Below are positions 1 to 7,072 of a stretch of DNA of 12,273 nucleotides, piece after piece; positions within the stretch are counted from its first letter, which is position 1, and every line of letters begins with the position of its first letter. The notes under the pieces are model-generated. The model worked only from the letters and a program-made list of their open reading frames with translations. It had not been told where the DNA came from and ran no database searches. The translations under genes and the position numbers were made by a program. Source of the stretch: Isotricha intestinalis (lineage: Eukaryota; Ciliophora; Litostomatea; Vestibuliferida; Isotrichidae); contig JAJJLU010000114.1 of assembly GCA_023807065.1 (NCBI GenBank), positions 1-12,273 of the forward strand, given 5' to 3'.

Positions 1-25
1 CCCCAATCCCCAATCCCCATCCCCA
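1..25. repeat. Left telomere, C4A2T-type repeats
   Basis: The window opens with two perfect CCCCAAT units, then a six-base CCCCAT unit and a final CCCCA that runs into ordinary AT-rich DNA. A C-strand repeat running inward from the 5' end is what a native chromosome end looks like. The two units next to the chromosome body are imperfect. Telomere identity is clear from the pattern and from its mirror image at the other end. The tract is short, probably because assembly trimmed it. Confidence 0.95.
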
Positions 26-395
26 GTAGTAAATAAATAAATTAAATTTTTTGATATTTTTCTAAAATTTTATTTATTACTTTTATTAATTTTCAATTAC
101 TTCATTGAATTTTTAATTTTTTTTATTATTTAATGTTAATTCTTATAGATTTAATAATTTTTAGTTTATTCTAAAATTTTTTATTAAATGATATTTTGAT
201 TATTTTAATTTATAAGTTAATATTAATATATGTATTTTTATTAATTTAAACAATATTTAAATCCTTCTATCAAATACTCATTAATAAAATCAAATTTAAA
301 AACTCGAATAATTATTATAAGACTGTATTTATAATTTTATAAAAATAATTTAATTAAACATCATAAATCTCAAAAAAAATCATTAAAACAATATA
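26..395. other. Left subtelomere and 3' flank of the MORN gene, no gene seen
   Basis: This 370-base stretch is almost entirely A and T. It must hold the 3' untranslated region of the minus-strand MORN gene and any subtelomeric signals. I see no open frame of useful length, no tRNA A/B boxes and no repeat shared convincingly with the right end. Confidence 0.6.
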
Positions 396-1823
396 TTAAT
401 CATTATTATTACTATCATCATCAACATCAACATCTTCTCTTTCGGGAACAATACTAAAATTTCTTTTAATTCCTCCTCCATTTGTTTTTTGATTTTCTTT
501 TTTTTTATTTCCTAATTTATTTTTAATCATCATATTCATTGGATTATTAATATTTGATTTTCCTTTTTCAATTTTAATTTGATTTAATTTATTACTATTT
601 TTATTGTGTGTTTCTTCTTTTTTAACTTCAAATTCATGATTATCAAAAATTTTTATTTCCTTTTCATCAATTTGCATTTTTTCATTAATATTATTTTTCA
701 AATCATCTTCTTTTTTATCATTTAAATTTCCTTCTTGAATTTTAATTAATTTCCCAAATCTAAAAATTCCTTTAATAATATTATTATTTTCACAAAACAT
801 TCCATTTCCATGTTGTTGATTATTAACCCAATCTCCTTCATAAAATATATTATCACTCCAAAAATACTTTCCAAATCCATTTTTTTTATTAAATTTATAA
901 TTTCCAATATATTTTTTTCCATTTGGCCAATAGAATTCTCCTTTTCCTTCAATTAAATTATTTTTAAATTCTCCTTTATAATTTCTTCCATCATTCCATT
1001 TAAAATCACCATTTCCATCAATTAAATTATTAGTAATATTACCAATATAAATAGCACCATCTTCCCATTTATAAATTCCTTCTCCGTTTTTTTTTCCGTC
1101 CAAAAAACCACCTTCATAACTATATGTATTATTTAATTTTTCTATTCCTTTTCCATTTAATTTTCCGTTTTTAAATTCACCCTCTAAATAATAACCATTT
1201 TTTAATATCAATTTACCTTTTTTTATTTCTCCATTTACAAATTCTCCTTCAAAGTAATCTCCTTCTTTATTAAATAATCTTCCTTTTCCATTCATTTTAT
1301 CATCTATAAAATTACCTGTATATTTGTTTCCTTCTTCGTCAATTAATATCCCAAATCCTTCTTTTTTATAATTATTTATATTCCAACTTCCTTTATATAT
1401 TATATTGTTTTTAAATTCATATGCTTCTTTTATTATTGTATTAGGGTAATTTTCATTATTGTTTATGTCAGATAAATTTTTTTCTATTTGTAATATATTT
1501 TTACTAGTATATTTATTTAATTCTGAATTATTTTCTTCTGGAGGAATTAATTTTGCGATTTTTTCTAAATTTAAAGAAAATTCTTCTTCAATTGTTAGAT
1601 TGTTGTTTTGTTCTATTTTATTTTTTATTATTTGAGATTTTAATTGATATTTCGTGTTATCACTATTTTCTTCTAAAATATTATTTGAAGCTTCTCCTTC
1701 TAAATTGTTTTGTTTTATTTCTGAATTTTCTATCATATCTCCACTTTCTAGAATATAATCATTTTTTGGAACTTGGATACTTCCTATTTCTTGACCACAT
1801 ACACATCCAATTGCTTGTCCCAT
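396..1823 (-). CDS. MORN-repeat protein with N-terminal lipidation motif
   Basis: A 475-residue protein with about ten MORN repeats at residues 142-355, recognised by the recurring Y-x-G-x-[FWY] start of each unit (Y143, Y168, F191, Y213, Y236, Y259, Y282, Y305, Y328, then a degenerate unit near 350) spaced about 23 residues apart with N-G-x-G turns. MORN repeats form an elongated beta array used as a membrane-associated or cytoskeletal scaffold. The N-terminus begins MGQAIGCVC: Gly2 is placed for N-myristoylation and Cys7/Cys9 for palmitoylation, which predicts attachment to the cortical or another membrane. Residues 20-130 are a low-complexity Glu/Asn linker; the tail is basic near 436-455 and ends in an acidic Asp run. 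The start is the only Met that preserves the lipidation motif. It diverges from the dynein light chain gene. No enzyme domain (for example PIP kinase) is present. The MORN call is secure; cellular location is inferred. Confidence 0.93.
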   Translation of the reverse strand: MGQAIGCVCGQEIGSIQVPKNDYILESGDMIENSEIKQNNLEGEASNNILEENSDNTKYQLKSQIIKNKIEQNNNLTIEEEFSLNLEKIAKLIPPEENNSELNKYTSKNILQIEKNLSDINNNENYPNTIIKEAYEFKNNIIYKGSWNINNYKKEGFGILIDEEGNKYTGNFIDDKMNGKGRLFNKEGDYFEGEFVNGEIKKGKLILKNGYYLEGEFKNGKLNGKGIEKLNNTYSYEGGFLDGKKNGEGIYKWEDGAIYIGNITNNLIDGNGDFKWNDGRNYKGEFKNNLIEGKGEFYWPNGKKYIGNYKFNKKNGFGKYFWSDNIFYEGDWVNNQQHGNGMFCENNNIIKGIFRFGKLIKIQEGNLNDKKEDDLKNNINEKMQIDEKEIKIFDNHEFEVKKEETHNKNSNKLNQIKIEKGKSNINNPMNMMIKNKLGNKKKENQKTNGGGIKRNFSIVPEREDVDVDDDSNNND

Positions 1824-2037
1824 TAAATTTCTTTTATTAAAATTTTTTTTTAATGAATTTCTTAAGTTTTCAATAATATATATTTTTATTATATTTTTTA
1901 AAACTTTTTTTTTATTTTTAAATATGAATTGGATTTTTTTGAAAAAATAATAAACTTGTTAGTTTATAAAAATATTGATTTTTGTTTAAAAAAATACATA
2001 TTTTTTTAAGTTATAATTTAAATTCTAAAATAAAAAT
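1824..2037. promoter_or_regulatory. Divergent (probably bidirectional) promoter region
   Basis: These 214 bases separate the start codons of the minus-strand MORN gene and the plus-strand dynein light chain gene, so both promoters and both 5' untranslated regions must lie here. The DNA is nearly pure A/T with long T and A runs. No distinct TATA or initiator can be singled out against this background. Confidence 0.6.
1986..2009. repeat. Perfect 10-bp inverted repeat in the divergent promoter
   Basis: The arms TTAAAAAAAT and ATTTTTTTAA are exact reverse complements around a four-base ACAT centre, 28 bases before the dynein light chain start codon. It could be a factor-binding site or a cruciform. 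In DNA this AT-rich, simple A/T inverted repeats arise often by chance, so function is unproven. Confidence 0.35.
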
Positions 2038-2441
2038 ATGGATATAGATGATGAAGAAGAAGTAAAAAAATATAAATTAAATAAATATAGATTCCAGGAT
2101 TAAGTCAAGAAAATTTGGATGAAATTCAACAATGTGTAGATGAATTTTTAACAAATCGAATATTTGATGAAAATAAAGCAGATCAATTAATAAATGATAT
2201 ATTAGAGAAAGTAATGGAAATATTATATAGATTTAAAAAACCTTTTAAATATATTACTGATTTAATGATAAGTCATCGTGTAGGAGCTTTTATGACAAAT
2301 TCTACTAGTGCTTACTATGATAAATCTTTAGATAATATATATTATATTTATTATCCTAAAGAAAAAAATGCTGGTGGAAAAGATAAACCTTTAGTTTTTG
2401 CTTTACTTACTATATATTTAGTTTCTTATATGAGGAATTAA
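2038..2441 (+). CDS. Tctex1/DYNLT-family dynein light chain, two exons
   Basis: Exon 1 (2038-2061) encodes MDIDDEEE; exon 2 (2091-2441) supplies 116 more residues. The spliced protein of 124 residues matches the usual Tctex1 length of 110-125. It has the family order: an acidic N-terminus, two amphipathic helices (about 20-36 and 38-56), the hallmark KPFKYI at 58-63, then a beta-rich C-terminal half with the S-x-Y-Y-D-K turn near 81-86 and a final hydrophobic strand. Tctex1 light chains dimerise and bind dynein intermediate chains in cytoplasmic, intraflagellar or axonemal dynein; which one cannot be told. Exon 2 has no ATG near its start, so the 29-nt intron is needed to give a start codon and the right frame. 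A Lys/Gly insertion at about 97-108 lengthens the loop before the last strand. It is the only plus-strand gene on the chromosome. Confidence 0.9.
2062..2090 (+). other. 29-nt spliceosomal intron
   Basis: It starts GTAAAA and ends ATATAG, and it is wholly A/T between the terminal dinucleotides. Its length is 3n+2 and it falls exactly between codons (phase 0). Unspliced message would meet TAA at 2101-2103. Of the nearby AG acceptors (2090, 2097, 2104) only 2090 joins exon 1 to the Tctex1 frame. Introns of this size are typical of ciliates. Confidence 0.85.
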
Positions 2442-3092
2442 AAAAAGTATTTTTTTTTATTATTTTTTAAAAAGAAATTATATTATATTTTTTATTGTTG
2501 TAGGATAATATTATTATATTTATTATAATAATTGATTTTTAATATTTATTTTTTCATTTATATACTAATTGCATGGTTCCATTAATTTATTTTCATTTTT
2601 TAAAATGATTTTCTATATAAATCTAAAGAAGCATTCAAAACATTTTAGGTGATTGACAAGATATTTGACTTTAATTTTCATCTCTTTTGTTAAAAAACTT
2701 AATCAAACAAATAAATTAAATTATAGTATTTTTTAAATTATTTTCTTCTATTTAAAAAAATAAAAAATTCCTCGTCTTTCAAGTTTAAAAAACTATTCTC
2801 TGCTAAATAAAAGATATATTCAAAAATATTTGAATTTATTAATTATATTATTAATTGTGTTATTATCAAATTTTTCATCATTTTTATCATATTATAAAGT
2901 TTCTTTTTCTAAATTTCTGTTTTTAAATTATTGAAAAATTGAATTCAAATAAGAAATTTTATTCATATCTTTTAAAACTAAATTAGAAGATTTTTTAATT
3001 TTTTTTTCATTTTTTTACTTAACAAAAAAATAATTAAAAGATTAATTAAAAAGAAACAGACTATTTTTATATGAATAATAATAGTTTCATTT
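2442..3092. other. Convergent intergenic gap, no gene recognised
   Basis: This 651-base gap is the longest non-coding stretch. It lies between the 3' ends of the dynein light chain gene and the minus-strand Asn-rich gene, so it needs to hold only two 3' untranslated regions, yet it is larger than the promoter-bearing gaps. I found only peptides of about 20 codons, no tRNA boxes, and no snRNA or snoRNA signature I could defend. Two slightly less AT-rich spots lie near 2571-2582 and 2768-2782. Confidence 0.5.
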
Positions 3093-5633
3093 TTATTCTT
3101 CATCATCAAAAATATCTTTTAAAGTCATTAAATTTTTATTTTTATTATTATTATCATTATCATTATAATTAATATTAAAAAATTGAGGATATTTATTTCT
3201 TATAGCATCTAAAAAACTTACAAAATCACTTGATTTAGTATATGTTCTTCCACTTTTTAAAATAGATTTTTTTATTCCTAAACTTAAATTCATTTTTTCA
3301 ATTAATCCAACTAAATTATAAATAAAATTATCATTTATATTATTTATCATTGCTATTATTGCAAAAGAAATTGAAAATAAATTATAATTAACATATTCAT
3401 TTTTATTATTTAAATCTTTAATTGAATTATAATTTTTATTTTCTTCTAATTTTGTTTTTTGACATAAAAAACCAAATAAAGTTTTCATTTGAAGTAAATT
3501 AATGAAATCTGGAAATATAGAAAAATCAGTATAGAAACTTAAAAATTTATTGAAATTAATATTGTTTGAATCAAAATAAATTTTAGAATACATTCCAATA
3601 ACTTGTTTTAATTTTTGAATGCAAAAAGAATATTCTTCATCTTTTAATGTTTGATATATTTTTTCTAAATTATCAAAATAAAATTGATTTTTATTTGTAT
3701 TAATAATATTTTTATCATTATAAATTAAATTAGGAATAATTTTTTTTTCTAATAAACAATTTAAAGCTTTTTCAGTCTTTTGATTAGGAAATAATTTTTG
3801 AGAAATAATTATGAAACTCAATAAAAAAGTTTTAAAATCCATTTTTAAAATACTTCCATTAAAATTTTTATTATTTTCATTTCTAAGATTATTATTAATT
3901 GCTTTAGTATTAAATTTCTTCTCATTATTATTCCAAATTGAAGTCGAATAACCAGAATTTTTATCAAGCATTTTTTGATAATAATCATTTAAATTATAAT
4001 TTCTTGGTCCAGTTAACAAAGAAAATATTATAGTTATTTCACTTTCACCTAATTTTAAATTATTATTTTTATTTGATGAATTAACTATTTTATTTATTGT
4101 ATTTTTATATTCTTTTTCTTTAGATGAAGGATAATAGTTATCTTGACTTTTATTTCTTTTATATGTAAAACCATTTTCGGTTATATTTTTCTTTGCTAAT
4201 TTCTTTGATATTTTATTAAATTTTATTTTTTCTTCTTCTGAAAATTCTTTGTATAATTTGCAATGTTTTAAAAATTTTATATATGATAAATAACTCATTA
4301 ATTTATAATTTAATTTATTTCCTTGTGAACAAAAATAAGAAAAAGTAGTTTCAAAAGCATTTATATTATTATTGATTAATTTATTATTTTCAATTAAATT
4401 AAAATCAAAAATTAAATTATCTTGAATTTTATTATTATTTCTTTCATCTTCATTAATTTCATTTAATTCAAGATAAATTTGTTTATTAGGAATTAAGCTT
4501 AATTTTTTAGCACTTGGTCTATTTAATTTTCTAGTAAAATTATTCATTCCTTTTGAATATTCTAATTTTTCTAAAAAAATTAATAATTTTCTAACTTCAT
4601 TACAATTAACATTACTATTTTGATAATTTTTTTCATAAAAAAAGACACTCATTCTAATTAATAATAAAATAAAATTATGAATTCCAAATTGAGGTGATTT
4701 ATCTTGAGATTCATTTTCATTTGATAAAAAAAAATAAGTTGACATTTGACTTTCTGTTACTATATAAGGTATTATTTCAAAATCTCTTGAAAATTCAATT
4801 AAAGATCTTAAAGAATTTTCATTGACATAATTTTCATCTTTTGTTCCATCATTAAAATATCTTTCATATATTTCATTTATTGTTGAATTTATTTGTTCAA
4901 TTATATACAATTGAGATTTATTTGGTGAATAATTAAATAGTTTTTTCATTGAATTATATAAATAATTTGAAGGGTCATTTTTATTGTTACTTGTTTCTTC
5001 TTTTATTACTATATCATATTTGTTATAAATATTTTGAAGGAAATTTTTCATTGTTGTTTTTTTGTCTTTTTGAAATTCTGTTGAATATTCTTTTTGACAT
5101 AATAAAATTAAGAATTGTTCAAATTGTTCATAATCTATTTGAAGTGATTTAGGAGAAATTTTTTTAAATATTAAATCTATTTTATTTATATTAAGTTTAA
5201 AAGAAATTTCTTTTATCATTTTATATAATGATTGTTGAGAAAGTAAATATTTATTTTTTTCAGGAATGTAAATTGCATTGTTTATAAAAATTAAATATAT
5301 TTTATTTGAATTTGAATCTTTTTTTGAATTATATTGTTCATCATCATTTTTCTCTTCTTTATAATTATATAAACTATTAATAATATCATCATCATCATCA
5401 TCTTCATCATCATTTTCATTATTATAATATTCATAAATATTGTTATTATTATTATCTTCTGTTAATTTATTTTCTTCCTTATTATCTTCTATTATATTTT
5501 CTCCTTTATTTTCAAATGTTCCTATTTGATATTGATTTTGATATTGTTCTGGATTAACTCCAAAAGATTGTTCATATGAATTTTGACTATAATTCCTTAG
5601 TCCTGAACTTATTTGCTTTGAATTTTTTCTCAT
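3093..5633 (-). CDS. Asn-rich protein with repeated TPPP/p25-alpha-like helical modules
   Basis: An 846-residue protein with no enzyme motif I recognise. Residues 1-110 are low-complexity (Gln/Asn, then an Asp-rich run at 75-83). The rest carries recurring units of the form F/L-x2-F...D-F-x-I-x-P...IF-x2-L...[IL]-x-F-x2-F-x3-L-x2-I. The clearest are at about 112-180, 243-333, 441-616 and 690-764, with a possible extra helix set at 770-817. Units 2 and 4 are visibly alike: SRDFEIIPY with FGIHNFILLLIRM against YTDFSIFPDF with YNLFSISFAIIAM. The layout resembles the paired-helix fold of TPPP/p25-alpha, an EF-hand derivative found with microtubules and cilia, but Ca-binding loops with regular acidic residues are absent. 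Module boundaries and the family link are inference. Met1 follows an A/T leader and has no better upstream start. It is a single long exon, and a microtubule or ciliary role is plausible. Confidence 0.75.
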   Translation of the reverse strand: MRKNSKQISSGLRNYSQNSYEQSFGVNPEQYQNQYQIGTFENKGENIIEDNKEENKLTEDNNNNNIYEYYNNENDDEDDDDDDIINSLYNYKEEKNDDEQYNSKKDSNSNKIYLIFINNAIYIPEKNKYLLSQQSLYKMIKEISFKLNINKIDLIFKKISPKSLQIDYEQFEQFLILLCQKEYSTEFQKDKKTTMKNFLQNIYNKYDIVIKEETSNNKNDPSNYLYNSMKKLFNYSPNKSQLYIIEQINSTINEIYERYFNDGTKDENYVNENSLRSLIEFSRDFEIIPYIVTESQMSTYFFLSNENESQDKSPQFGIHNFILLLIRMSVFFYEKNYQNSNVNCNEVRKLLIFLEKLEYSKGMNNFTRKLNRPSAKKLSLIPNKQIYLELNEINEDERNNNKIQDNLIFDFNLIENNKLINNNINAFETTFSYFCSQGNKLNYKLMSYLSYIKFLKHCKLYKEFSEEEKIKFNKISKKLAKKNITENGFTYKRNKSQDNYYPSSKEKEYKNTINKIVNSSNKNNNLKLGESEITIIFSLLTGPRNYNLNDYYQKMLDKNSGYSTSIWNNNEKKFNTKAINNNLRNENNKNFNGSILKMDFKTFLLSFIIISQKLFPNQKTEKALNCLLEKKIIPNLIYNDKNIINTNKNQFYFDNLEKIYQTLKDEEYSFCIQKLKQVIGMYSKIYFDSNNINFNKFLSFYTDFSIFPDFINLLQMKTLFGFLCQKTKLEENKNYNSIKDLNNKNEYVNYNLFSISFAIIAMINNINDNFIYNLVGLIEKMNLSLGIKKSILKSGRTYTKSSDFVSFLDAIRNKYPQFFNINYNDNDNNNKNKNLMTLKDIFDDEE
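5385..5420. repeat. ATC/GAT trinucleotide tract inside a coding region
   Basis: Six perfect ATC units (5385-5402) are followed by TTC, two more ATC units and degenerate copies. On the coding strand these are GAT codons for the poly-Asp run near residues 75-83 of the Asn-rich protein. Such slippage-prone tracts expand and contract, so length differences between alleles or paralogues are likely. Confidence 0.7.
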
Positions 5634-6145
5634 TTTAATTCAAATTTATATACTTAAATAATTAGTTCTAATAAAGAGTTTAATTAATAAAAAGAAAAAA
5701 TTCAAAATTGAATTAAGTAAGATATAAAAATACATAATTTTTATAAAATAATTTAAATATTTTTATGGTATAAAGGATAAAATATATTTTCTAAATTAAT
5801 AAACAATAATTAAATTTGCAATTTTTCGCTCTTCTTACTATATAAAATTGTAAAAATAATAAAAGAATCATCAATATATATATTCATTTATAATAATATT
5901 TACTAATTTTAATATTGAATCATAATCAAAAATTAATTCCAAGTAAAAATAAAATCTCAAATTATTAATAAATAATATTTCATTCAAAAATAAATTTTGA
6001 TTTTTATACATTTGATTATTTTTTGTAATTATGGAATTTTTTTTGGATTAAATATAATTTAATAAAATAAGAAATTTTCAACTTTTTTCTTACTAATTAA
6101 TTATTTTTATTTATTATTCCAATTATATTATATATATAAGGAAAT
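5634..6145. promoter_or_regulatory. Intergenic region: promoter of the Asn-rich gene and 3' flank of the RING gene
   Basis: This 512-base AT-rich gap must contain the promoter and leader of the minus-strand gene that starts at 5633 and the 3' end of the RING gene transcript. A small island at about 5826-5845 reads, on the coding strand, TATATAGTAAGAAGAGCG, the most TATA-like and least AT-biased spot in the gap, about 195 bases before the start codon. A 16-base near-palindrome with 7-bp arms lies at 5699-5714. No open frame or RNA gene was recognised. Confidence 0.45.
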
Positions 6146-6982
6146 TTATATTAAATTTCTACAAGCAGGACAAAAATTATTTTCTTTTCTCCATTTAATA
6201 TAACATTCAAAACAAACAACTAAAGAACAACCACATTTAAATTTTGATATTTCTTTTTTATTTCCAAAACAAATACCACAAGTTATTTGCTGAATATTAT
6301 TAATCCCTTTTTTACATTTTGGACATTTTTTATTTAATTCTTCTTTTTTTAAACAATCAAAACAAATAAAACAATTGCAGTTTAATTTGACATTTGCAAT
6401 ATAAACAAGGCAATTATCACATTTTTTATTTTCAATATTATCTTCATTGATTATAATTTTATTTTTCTCAAATTCATTGATTAAAAATTCATCAGATAAA
6501 TTTTTAAGCATGAAATTATCATTTATATTATTAACATGAATATTATGATTATTTAAATTCCTTCTTATAAGTATATTTAAATCTTTATTAGGATCAAGAT
6601 GACTTTGAACAGGATGCATTAAGCAATATAAAACAACTCCAATAATAAAAAAAGATAATAAAGCACAAAAAATATATATTATTATTCTTTCTATACAAGA
6701 ACATTTTCCTGTTGAAGTAATACAAGATTTACATTTCAAACATTTTTTTTCATTTAAACATATTTCACAATTATTAATTGTGCAATTTTCTTTTAAACCA
6801 CATTCTCCTAAAAATAATATATAATTTATATCACATTGAGTGCATGAATGTTTATATTCTGAACCACAAGTTATACAATTTGAATCTTTACAATTATAAT
6901 TTATTGATTGAATTTGCTCTGTTTCTGCTTTTGTGGTTGTTATTGTTATTATTAATATTATTATAATTTTTGAAATTTCCAT
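6146..6982 (-). CDS. Membrane protein with Cys-rich ectodomain and two RING-like fingers (probable E3 ubiquitin ligase)
   Basis: 278 residues with a clear type I layout. A signal peptide occupies 1-19 (cleavage probably after A19). The luminal or extracellular part (20-97) has 14 cysteines in C-x2-C style pairs. One membrane helix spans about 100-121. The cytoplasmic tail ends in two zinc-finger blocks. Block 1 has C188, C191, C202, C204, C207, C210, C220 and C223; block 2 has C235, C238, C250, C252, C257, C260, C271 and C274. Spacing and the two CP-x-C endings match RING fingers, but the usual histidine at position 4 is Cys in both (C204, C252), so these are C8 variants. W264 in block 2 sits where many RINGs contact an E2 enzyme. 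Expected role: E3 ligase on an endomembrane or surface membrane. Its start codon is only 90 bases from the stop of the LRR gene, so promoter and 3' flank are compressed there. Partner and substrate are unknown. Confidence 0.85.
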   Translation of the reverse strand: MEISKIIIILIITITTTKAETEQIQSINYNCKDSNCITCGSEYKHSCTQCDINYILFLGECGLKENCTINNCEICLNEKKCLKCKSCITSTGKCSCIERIIIYIFCALLSFFIIGVVLYCLMHPVQSHLDPNKDLNILIRRNLNNHNIHVNNINDNFMLKNLSDEFLINEFEKNKIIINEDNIENKKCDNCLVYIANVKLNCNCFICFDCLKKEELNKKCPKCKKGINNIQQITCGICFGNKKEISKFKCGCSLVVCFECYIKWRKENNFCPACRNLI

Positions 6983-7072
6983 TAATTTATTTTATTAAAT
7001 TAATTGAATGAGTTTTTAATTTATATTTTTTTATTATTTAAAATAATATTATTTTTTTATTATATATTTTGT

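Noticed and set aside
2038..2103. An unspliced short protein of 21 codons starting at the dynein gene ATG
   Set aside because: It is the read-through of the 29-nt intron. Splicing restores the Tctex1 frame with the family's expected length.
2571..2590. Resemblance of TTGCATGGTTCC to the U6 snRNA AGCATGG region or a tRNA B box
   Set aside because: The U6 ACAGAGA box is missing upstream, and no paired tRNA A/B boxes or stems could be built. Chance similarity.
5385..5420. CRISPR or tandem-repeat array
   Set aside because: It is a short trinucleotide run encoding poly-Asp in a real gene.
3093..5633. Classical Ca-binding EF-hand protein
   Set aside because: No segment shows the regular D-x-[DN]-x-[DNS]-G...E loop. 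Only the helical spacing is EF-hand-like.
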